DNA of 50,336 nucleotides from a virus. A model generated the notes under the pieces. The model was not told where the DNA came from. It saw nothing but the letters and a program-made list of their open reading frames with translations, and did not search any database. The DNA is taken from IMG/VR virus record IMGVR_UViG_3300021091_000116, positions 1-50,336 of that record; one strand, written 5' to 3'. This document shows positions 1-10,000 of this stretch, piece by piece. Position 1 is the first letter of the stretch, and each line of letters begins with the position of its first letter. The position numbers and the translations under genes are program-made.

Positions 1-154
1 CTACTTCTTTGATGACAGTTTTCTCACCAACAATTTTTCTTGGCATGTATAGAACATCTTGTCCATACATTTTAAGTTGTTCGTTGATTAGATCTTGAAT
101 AAGTCTTTGCTCACTCGGAGATCCTTGTAAAAAATAAGAATTGAGTGGTGACAT
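1..154 (-). CDS. 14: Neck protein gp14, N-terminal part (cut by window edge)
   Basis: The first 51 codons of a gene that runs off the left edge. The start ATG at 154 lies one base after the gp13 stop (TGA, then A, then ATG), so the two genes are probably translationally coupled. The visible product begins MSPLNSYFLQGSPSEQ and continues with LIQDLINEQLKMYGQDVLYM and PRKIV. The 'EQ.LI.DL..E....YG.DV.Y.PR..V' pattern is the N-terminal signature of the T4 gp14 neck (tail-completion) family. In T4, gp14 acts with gp13 to close the DNA-filled head and form the tail-docking surface. Position directly after gp13 supports the call. The C-terminal part cannot be judged. Confidence 0.85.
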   Translation of the reverse strand, partial: MSPLNSYFLQGSPSEQRLIQDLINEQLKMYGQDVLYMPRKIVGEKTVIKEV

Positions 155-155
155 A

Positions 156-989
156 TCAACCTATAAGGTCTAGTGGTGGTAATTCATATTCATTCTTAAG
201 TTGTTGTTCAAGTTTTTCTACTTCTGAGACCCCATCATCATAAATTTGTCTTCCATTCAGTTGGACTCCACCAGGAAGTTGAACACCATTGAACTTAATC
301 ATATTTTGACCCCACTGTTTCTTAATAAGTGCAGTGAGATATTTCTTTAGCCACCAATCATTATAAAGTCTTGGAGCATCTCCAGGATTTACGATTCGAT
401 AACAATCAATAATTACATAATCATTATCTGAAACTTCCTTCCAATCAATATCCAAATACAATTTATGATTTAGTTTATTAAAACGAATTTGTGCGTGTGG
501 ATTCAAAAGATAGTCTAAATCCTCTAGGTATCTTTTAACCATCGAATAGTTTAGAAGATCTAATGCACCATAATAATAAACATCATTTAAAAATAATTGA
601 TATTTTATATTAAACAATCCAGCAGATGCAGTATTTGTTGAGTTTATCTTAAGAATATTATTAACACCAATAATAGAGTCTGGAAGAGGGAGATAATTAA
701 CACCTTCAACATAAGTAAGAGATGTTACTCCAGCGCCAACAACATTTGGTGAAGTTGTTGAAGATCCAACTGGGCCAGACTGCTTTAAAATATTTTTAGT
801 TGCGGGAGTAAGTTTATGCTTTAAAAATACACGATCAATGCCATCATAATGACGCTCATGAAAATACTGAATTGCATCATCAATTAGGTTATCGATTTGA
901 TCGTCATCTACATTTATTTCTAAAACTGGCTTACCTAGTTGTTTGAGGCAGTAATCTTTCAATTCCGCTCTACTAGATGGTTGCGCCAT
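156..989 (-). CDS. 13: Neck protein gp13
   Basis: A 277-aa homologue of T4 gp13 (309 aa), which with gp14 forms the neck that seals the packaged capsid for tail attachment. The N-terminus has the conserved 'SR.ELKDYCLKQLGKPVLEINV' region followed by 'DDQIDNLIDDAIQYFHERHYDG', typical of T4-type gp13 in cyanophages. The middle has 'YLPLPDSIIGVNNILK' and 'YDLL' type segments, and the C-terminus carries the WWLKKYLTALIKKQWGQN helix. The start is ATG at 989, with AGGGG eight bases upstream. That Shine-Dalgarno lies inside the 3' arm of a hairpin that also carries a late-promoter octamer, so expression may depend on where the transcript starts. The gene is followed without a real gap by gp14. Confidence 0.93.
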   Translation of the reverse strand: MAQPSSRAELKDYCLKQLGKPVLEINVDDDQIDNLIDDAIQYFHERHYDGIDRVFLKHKLTPATKNILKQSGPVGSSTTSPNVVGAGVTSLTYVEGVNYLPLPDSIIGVNNILKINSTNTASAGLFNIKYQLFLNDVYYYGALDLLNYSMVKRYLEDLDYLLNPHAQIRFNKLNHKLYLDIDWKEVSDNDYVIIDCYRIVNPGDAPRLYNDWWLKKYLTALIKKQWGQNMIKFNGVQLPGGVQLNGRQIYDDGVSEVEKLEQQLKNEYELPPLDLIG

Positions 990-992
990 AAA

Positions 993-1020
993 AAATACCC
1001 CTAGTTTCCTAGAGGTATTT
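993..1020 (-). terminator. Terminator-shaped hairpin with GAAA tetraloop in front of gp13
   Basis: On the minus strand the arms AAATACCTCTAG (1020-1009) and CTAGGGGTATTT (1004-993) pair over 12 bp with one U-G wobble, closing a GAAA tetraloop. Six T follow at 995-990, partly within the arm, and then the gp13 ATG. This is an intrinsic-terminator architecture for read-through transcription leaving the fibre gene, whose stop is at 1041. The 3' arm contains AGGGG, the gp13 Shine-Dalgarno, so the hairpin would also hide the ribosome-binding site. Confidence 0.8.
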
Positions 1021-1023
1021 ATA
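1016..1023 (-). promoter_or_regulatory. T4-type late promoter TATAAATA for gp13-gp14
   Basis: A perfect match to the T4 late-promoter octamer TATAAATA, read on the minus strand in the gap between the fibre stop and gp13. T4 late transcription starts about six bases past the octamer, which would be near 1010. That is inside the 5' arm of the hairpin, so the late message would lack most of that arm and leave the gp13 Shine-Dalgarno open. Confidence 0.75.
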
Positions 1024-1040
1024 AATTATGGGTTACGTTT

Positions 1041-4000
1041 TCACTCGCCCTTTAGTTTTTTGATTTCATCGCGGAGTTCATTGATTTGAACTTGTTGTTC
1101 TTTAATTGCTTCAATTAGGACGGAAACTATGTTTCCATAAGCAACAGACTTGATTCCTTTTTCTCCAACTCTAACTACCTCTGGAATAACTTGTTCAATT
1201 TCTTGAGCAATAACACCTATTTGACGTTCGTTAAAATCAATTCTATCGTAGACTACTCCACGTAGACTCAGAACTTTATTAAGAGCATCTGGAATAGTCT
1301 CAATGTTTGTCTTGAGTCTAATATCTGAGTTTGCAGTAACGTTACCAGAAGCAGTTAATGCACCACCATTTGAAATAGTCACCGGACTTCCAGTGTTGCC
1401 GCCACCATAAAGTCTTGTGTCACCAGAGTTAGCGTTTCCATAACCAATGTACATGCCATCGCGTAAGTTTGAAGAGTTATTGTTTCTCATAACTCTGAAG
1501 TTCACATAATCATCATTATTATCAAGCATACCAAAGGTTACATACTGTGATCTCAGGTTACTTACCGTTGTAGTCGATGTGACTGAGAGAGGTGAAGTTC
1601 CTGTTGCAATTGTTGATGTTAATGCAGTACAAGTAATTGTACCAGCAGTAAAGTTACCAGAACCATCACGAGCAACGATTGTAGATGCAGTGTTTGCTGA
1701 GGTTGCATTAGATGTTACAGTAAATGTAGCCGCGCCAGAGTTATTAAAGGTCGTAGAACCAGAAAGACCAGTTCCTGAGGTATTCAAAGTTAATGTGTTC
1801 GCTAAGTTTCCAGAGAATGTTGTAGCAGTAATAGTACCAGCACTGAAGTTGCCAGATCCATCACGAGCGACAATAAAATTAGCAGTGTTGGCATTAGTAG
1901 CATTGATGCCAAGTGTAACAGCAGCAGAGTTGTTATAAGAGGTTCCAGTTAAGTATGTTGAAGAAATTGTTAATGTGTTTGCAAGAGGTCTTTGCCAAAC
2001 ACCAGCGTCACTCCAAAGTTGTAAATTAGACGCAACGTTCCAAGAACCAGTACCATTATTAGATGCATACCATCTTGCACCACTTCCAGGTTGTAATACG
2101 AACAACTGGTTATTATTATTTCCACTTGGAGCATCATGCACCCATGCACCATTAACATAATACATGTTAGCGGTTAAGAAAACTATTCCATCCCAAGAAA
2201 GAACACCAAACGAAGATTGTGATGGTTTCTTAATAATTAACTGAGAATCATTGTTGTCTGTGGTTCCATTGACAACTAATCCACCACCGCCAATTGCAGA
2301 TCCAGTTCCACCAACAATTGTTGTACCTCTAATTGTTCCAGCATTAAAGTTACCAGAAGCATCACGTCTTACAATAGTATTACCAGTGTTATCTGATGAT
2401 GAAGAAAATCCATTAAGTAATGCAGCGTTTAAATTAGCTACTTCTGTAGTTGATGTAACTGTGAGTGGTGCTGTTCCTGTTCCAATTGTAGAAATTAATC
2501 TTGTACCACTAACGGTTCCTGTAGCAGTAAATACACCCGCACCAGTTAATGTTGCAGCAACAGTTGTTCCACCATACCATCTGAATAGTTCTGAGGTAGT
2601 TGGAACTGAATGCCATAAAGTAGAACCTTCAATACCTGCCGCATAATCTGCGGAAGAAGCACTTAAATTAGTATAATAAACAACTTTAGTACCAACACTT
2701 CTTGTATTAAATGTAGGAGCAGCAACACCATTTGTACCAAATGTAATCCAGTTATTTGTTGAACCGCTAAAGGTTAACTGTGCAGCAGTTGTTGAACCTG
2801 CAGAAGAAAGTTCAATTCTTCCAGTACCGAAGCTACCAGAACCATCACGTCTTACAATTGCGTTTGCCGTATTCGAGGTTGATGAAGCAAATCCATTAAG
2901 TAATGCAGCGTTTAAGTTAGCTACTTCTGTAGTTGATGCAACCGTGAATGGTGCTGTTCCTGTTGCAACTGTTGATGTATATCTGGTTGCCGAAAGGGCT
3001 CCAGTAATAGTTAAACCACCAGAATTAGTCAAGGTGAATACATTTGTTCCACTAGCATTTCTACCGATAAGCTCAGTGGTGAATTGTAGGTAAAGATTGT
3101 TACTATGGAATTGAATTTTGCCTGCTTTCTCACCTGTCCAACTTCCTGTTGTAAAACTTATGTCATGGTTTGCTCCAATCGCAATTGATTGTGTAGTCAA
3201 TAACCCCTGTAACGTTGGAGTTGTAGTCAAAGTATAAGCAGTTCCATTGCCAATCAGTAGAGCACCATTTGAAGGTAATCCAGAAAGTCCTGTGCCGCCT
3301 CTTGCGATTGGAATAGTGCCCTGATGATTGAGAACATCTAAGTAATATGAAGAGTTATTTCCTCCAAGAGTTGCAGCGTCAACATCACCGCCACCAGCAG
3401 CAGTTTTAATTTGAACCGTTCCAGTTCCATCAGCTCCAATCGCAAATGTTGAGGATTTAAATCTAGAAACACCTAAGGTTGAATAAGCATCAACTGTTGG
3501 TACGACTCTATTAAGAGAAATTTGAACATTACCAAAATAAGTATTAATTCCAACTCCATCTGGAGCTAATACAGATGAAGTTGCTAAAACAGCAATTGGT
3601 TGAGTAGTTCCTATACCAACAGAAGTTACAACTTTTTGGAAAGAAGAATCTCCCCTCAAGAAAGTTTCATTATTCGCGGTTCCAGAAGAGGCAAGTCTAC
3701 TAGGACTAATCGTTCCTGAAATAACATTACTAGCATCAATATCACCACCGCCCACAGCTGCCCAGTTAAGTGGAATTTGTCCTGAAGTATTGACAACATT
3801 AGTGAAACTAATGTTTTGTTTTGTGAAAGAAACAATACCACTTCCGTTAGTTCCAAGACCAACTTGGCCAATAATTAATCCACCAATAGAAACAAGAGCA
3901 CTATTTCGACTTTCATGTAATGTAAATGAGTTTGTAGTTGCAGAACCAACAAAATAATAGAATCCTGTTGTAATTCCAGATGTAAGTGTTCCAGCACCAT

Positions 4001-7000
4001 CAGCAGCGTTAACTTGAACTGGATCTCCTTGTGTAAAACCGTGATTTACTAAGACAATTTGATCTGTTTCAGTTCTGAATCCAACTCTTGTAAAAGTATG
4101 TGTTCCAGTTCCAGAACTGTTTAAATCAATCAAAGAAGATGCAGCAACGGCATAATCAGAGTGAACCGAGTAGGAAGAAACTCCAACTTTTTTAACATAG
4201 TAAATCTGATCAGGCACTAATGTTGATACTGGTGTTCCTGATGTTGTATACTGGACAGGATCTCCATTCCCAAATGGTAAGAAATTAGTAGTAATTCTGT
4301 CATTGGCGAAGTCAACATTACCACCAACATCAATAGATGTACCAGTAAAAGTGAAACTAGTTGTGGCGGTGCTTACATTGGTACTGATAGCAACTGCATT
4401 CCTATCTGCAATGTGATCCGGAAGTGCAGTAGTTGGTGTAAATTTCGCTCCATTTTGAAGCTTCACATAAAGTCTGGTTTCAACTGTAGCAATTTGAACC
4501 GTAAAATTAGAACCACCTGTTCTACCACCAATAGGATCGGGATCATTAAGTGTTAAAATATCGTTAACAGCAAAATAACGTCCGCCAGTATTAATTGCAA
4601 CAGATTGGACAGTACCTGCAGCGCTAACTGTAATTGTTCCTGTTATACCAGTACCAATACCACTAGCAGTATCAAATCTTACTCCAGTGTAAATACCAGC
4701 AGAATTATATCCAGAACCACCCGCAAGAGTCTTGAGTGTTAAGGCAACACCTCTTACGAGACCAGTAGTGCCATAACCAACTTGTGGAAACGCAAGTCCT
4801 TGATCAGTAGTTATTCCAGCGGCAGTATTAATACCAATGAGTGGTGGTCTAGTAACTATACCTGTTACAGCCCCTTGATTTAGGACACTTCTTACTGTAT
4901 CTCCATCCTCGAAATTATATACAGTTGAATTATTTAAAATAAAGAACTGCGAATGAGTATCAGATATTAATACATATGGAGACCCTGGTTCAACAACGGT
5001 ATCTCCATTACCCAAATTAACAGAAGGAATTTGGTTATGTAATTGAAGTCTACCAAAATTACTTGTAACCCTGTAGTAATTAGTAACTTTAGGTGGAATT
5101 AGATCGGAGTTAATTTGTCCAATTGCATTTAATTGTACAATTGCATTTGGAACAGCATTTGTAGAAACAGATTTATCAATGAATCCACCAAGTCTGCCAT
5201 TTAAGAATGAACGTATAGCTAACTGAGTTGAAACTCTCTTATTTTGTGGACCACCAAGTTCATTATCACCCAATCCAGCGTCTGTAGAGAATTCTTCTAC
5301 AGCAATACCACCCGAAAGAGTTAGTCGGATAGAATCAAGAGTACCAATAGTTACTGTATTATTGAAGATGATATTACCAGTTCTGTTGAATGCGGTAATA
5401 AAATCACCAATCTTAAAGTCTCCTAGTTCATTTGTGCCAGAAGAATAAACCCTTCCACCTCTTTCACTAACTTGTTCAGATTTCGTAACTGTTTTACCAC
5501 CATTTTGAGGTAAAGCGTTATAGTCAATACCAGATCCAGAATATTCCCAAGTATGGGACGAAGAGTTAATAATAGATGGTCTATGCCAATGCAGTTTATA
5601 AGTTTCTGGAAGGTTCTGAACACCCTGAATAGTCTGGCCAGTCAGAGTGGTATCAATTTTACTATTCGTTGACCAAAAAGTAGTTACTCCAGCAACTGTC
5701 GTTACTGCGACTCCAATAGGAGTTGCACTATGATCAGTGATATTTAATATCGTTGTTTCATTTGTTACTGCAAAGTTTCTCTTAGTTCCAGAAGAAAGTT
5801 CAACAGATACTAACAATTGTCTGGTAGTTTGATTATAAGTAACAGCAATACCAAGAGCAGTTCCACCGATAACTGTTTGTGTAATTTCTCTACCAGCAAC
5901 AAAGTTTGCTGTACTACCCACCCCAGCAAGAGTTACATACTGATAATCATTGTGTCTGTCAATAACAGAGCTAGCAAAAAACTCAAAAGTATTTTTTTGG
6001 AACGTATGAAGACCAGTAGAAGCAGAAGTTAAATCTACAATTCTAAGTAAACTATCATCCTCAGCAAGTTGGAAGCTGTTAGCATCAATATATTTTACAT
6101 AATATTGGTTTTGGTTAACCAATCCTCCGATAACTCTGTTGGGAATTACTCCCTCATCTCCAAAATAAACTACACTATCTTGATTAGCGAATGGATGTAA
6201 AGAAATATTAAAAGTATTTGCACTAATATCTACTACTCCACTTGCAGTAACCGCAGCTCCAATAAACTCTTTGGTAACTGGAGATGCTTTAAAGTTTGAA
6301 GTGACATCTTGATTTGCATTATTAAAGAATCTTGCAACATATAAATCTTGCTCGGATCTACCCAAACCAACTACTTTCAGAGTAGTTAAGCCACCAGAAG
6401 TACCAGTTGCAGCAATTCTTCCTCTATCAAATATAAATGAAGCCGGACTAAATCCTGTTGATCTAAGCGCGAACAAACCAAAGTTAGTTGCAGAGTTAGT
6501 AATGGACAGATATCCACCAGACTGAGTTAGAGATCCATAGCGACAGAAGATTTGGAAACAAGATACAACCTGTGCATATCCATCATTAATAGTTCTCCAA
6601 CCAATACCACCAAAAGAAACCATGGTAAATGCCGCAGCAACCATAGATTTACCTTGTTCTGGTTGTTCTAAGTCGGCATTAAGTTCCACTTCCTGTTTAA
6701 CGAGTGGAACGTTTGGCGAATTAACTTTGTTTCCATCTACTAAAATACCATTTGCACCTAGGAAAGAAAGAATAGAACAGTTTTGAATATATGGAGATCT
6801 TACGATAAAAGGTTTATCTCCTTTTGTAGCATATCCAGTTCTAGATGTAAGCTGATCATCCGGATCATCAAATGCAACAGCGTAATCAAAAGTACTTAGT
6901 GGAACACCCGCGGCATCAACTGAGTCTTTCATTGCAAAACCAGTTACATAAACACCGTTTCTTACTCTGAATAAATCTTTACCTGCGTTCAGTGGTCTAA

Positions 7001-10000
7001 TAATTGTATTTCTTAGGTTGTCTCCAACTACTGCAACGTCATCATAGAGTAAAATTGGATTATCTTCAATATAATCACCAGCCTCAACAAAGATACAGAC
7101 TGGTTTTGATTTTGTCAATGGATTACTTAATTGTGGCGCGGCGGTAGTGCCAAATCCAACAATATTAGTCATAATGCCAACATAGTTGACAATCGCAGTT
7201 CTTACATCGGCACAATCAGTTAAACCAATATTTGTTGACGCAATACCTACTAGACTTCCAGATAATAGCGCAGTTGTAAGAATACCAACAAGACTATCAA
7301 TTGTAGCTCTTGTAGTTGCACAGATATTTGGATTTTTATTAGTTCCGCCAATTGAGACATCACCTATAACTGTAAGATCTTGATAATTCAGCCAATTGGT
7401 AACCGCTTGTTTTGCATATTTACCCAAACTTTGGAAAGCATATACAGAAGCAGCTTCTTCTCCAAGAACTCCATTAGATATTAGTGCTCCAGCACCATCA
7501 AAATACTTTTTAGTTGCATATAAAGTATGTTGATTCGTTCCGAAAGAAACATCTTGTGCAATAGCATCTATAATATATCCAAGATCTCTTGCACACTTAC
7601 GACCACCAACGACTGTTGTAGATCCAACTCCTACAGAACTTATTCCGATTCCAAGAGTACTAATCCCTGAAAGATTTCTTACATTATATGTAGAATTAAC
7701 AAGGAAATAACCATAGTTGGTTGTAGTTCCAATACCTGCAGTGCTTCCTGCAGCAACAACTGTAGTAACAATTCCAGCAAGAGATGTAATTGTTGATCTA
7801 ACGTTTGCACAGGACTCAGGACTTAAGTTTGAACCAACTTTACCAGCTACTGATAGAGATCCAGTAGTAGAGTTAGCATAAGTCACTGTAGTTGTAGTGC
7901 AATTTGTCACTACGTAATTTCCGTTGTATCCCGCTGGAGTTACTCCAGTAACAGAAATTACTTGATTGACTTGGAATGGAGCAGTTTCTTGAGCATCAAA
8001 TGTTAATGTTGCTGCATCACCAAATGTTATTGTTTCTCCGTTTGTATTTGCAGTATTTGGGTGAGAAAGATTTGCAAAAGTAGCACCAAGTCCAGTAATA
8101 TAAGCACCTGATCCAATTCCAGTTCCAAAAACTGGCATTCCCAATACAAGTCCAGTATTATTTGCAATACTTACATATCCTTGACCTGTAGTGCCTCCTG
8201 TAGAGGTTTTAGTGGTTGAAACTGTTCCAGTTGTTGCAGTAATTGTAAGATAAGGATCTGCAGTAATTGTTAAATCTCTAGTGTTTAACTGATTGGTTAC
8301 AGCCAATCTCATTAAATCTCTAGCAGTTGTAAATACATAATTTGATTGAGCTTCTTCTCCAAGAAGTCCATTAGTTGTTGGTTGACCGACATTATTAAAA
8401 TAGAATCCAGCAAATCTTCTACTGTAATTATTACCTCCAGTAAATACGTCCGTCTTAACTGCATCTACAAAAAATCCAGTATCTCTAGCACACTTCCAAA
8501 TTCCTGCAGTGGTTCCAAATCCAATTACACTCAGATTAAAGTTTCCAAGATTTAGTGCAGGAAGTCCACTAGTATTTCCAGCACCAACTACGGCAGTAAT
8601 GACTCCAACAAGAGAAGTAATATTATTTTGCACATCAGTACATGCTGTAGTATCAGAAACTCCTACATTTCCACCACCTCCTCCAAAAACTGTTGGTCCA
8701 GGAGTAGCATTTAAATTTTTATTGCTGAGCTGGTTCGTAATAGCTCTTCGCATTTCGATTCCAGCTTGTTGGAATCCGTAAATTGATTGTTGTTCTTCTC
8801 CAACAAGACCGGTTGATAGAGCTGCTCCAACACTATCAAAGTAGAAGGCAGCAAATGTTCTTGCATAATTATTACCCCCGGTAAATACATCTGTTGAAAC
8901 GGCATCAACAAAGTATCCAAGATCTCTCTGACATTTAGCTGAAGATATTCCAGAAGACCAAAAAGTAGGATATTCAGTATTAATAGCCGTTAATGCAGTA
9001 GCAACGATCTCACTCTTATTGAGTTGTATTAATTGATATGCACGATAGTATCTAGAATCTTTAGTTGTAGAAGTAACACCCGGACCTGGTACATAGAATC
9101 CGGTAGGGAATCCAACAGCAAGAGAAGCTATTGATTTATCAACAATTTCTTGTTTGTTGATTTCAATTAATTTATGAGCATAATAATATCTTGATCTTGT
9201 AGTAGTTTCAGCATCTCCAGGGAAGAAGAATGTTGATCCTACTCCAACTGCAACAGAAGCAAGAGATTTATCAATGATCTCCTGTCTATTTCCTACGATA
9301 AGATTTCTAGCATCTTTAGATGTATGGAAATAATTACCATTTGAATTTGCTGGATCCTGTATAAGAGTAAAATCAAATGTTTGATTTACACTAGTTTGAT
9401 ATAGTGTAGGTGGTGACTGGTTATTGATTATATATTGTCCAATAAATTTTAGATAATCAAGAGCAAAAATGAAAGGTACCTCTTCACCGGCGTAAGTTCC
9501 TTGATTATAAAAATCAAGCGAAGTAGATCTAGATTTAGAATTTCCTCCAAATCTTACATCATAAGTCAGAGCTTTTACAGCAGATCCGATTCCAGCTTTC
9601 CAAGTATTTTCGTTAAAATCTGGGAATATCGTAGCAATTCCAATATTTTCAAAGTTAAATTTTACATATGCAATTACTTCTTCTTTGATAAATTGTTCGT
9701 TTACCTCAAGTAAATCACCAGCATCGAGATATCTTTGACCAGGATAAAGGAAACTATCAAATGATGCTAATTGAGCCGCACGTTTGATAGTTTTAACTGG
9801 TAGAGCTCTACCATCAAAAGTATCGTCACCGTTTTCAGCAGAAACATAATATCTACTTTCAAATAATCCAGCACCATTTGTTGTAAATCCTAAAGTTCCA
9901 TCTGGAAGTAATGCTAAAAGTTGTCCTGCAGTTCCTAACTTTGGAGGTAAAGTTAATGTATAATTTGAAGAAATACCAGAATTAGAAAGTTGAATCTTTA

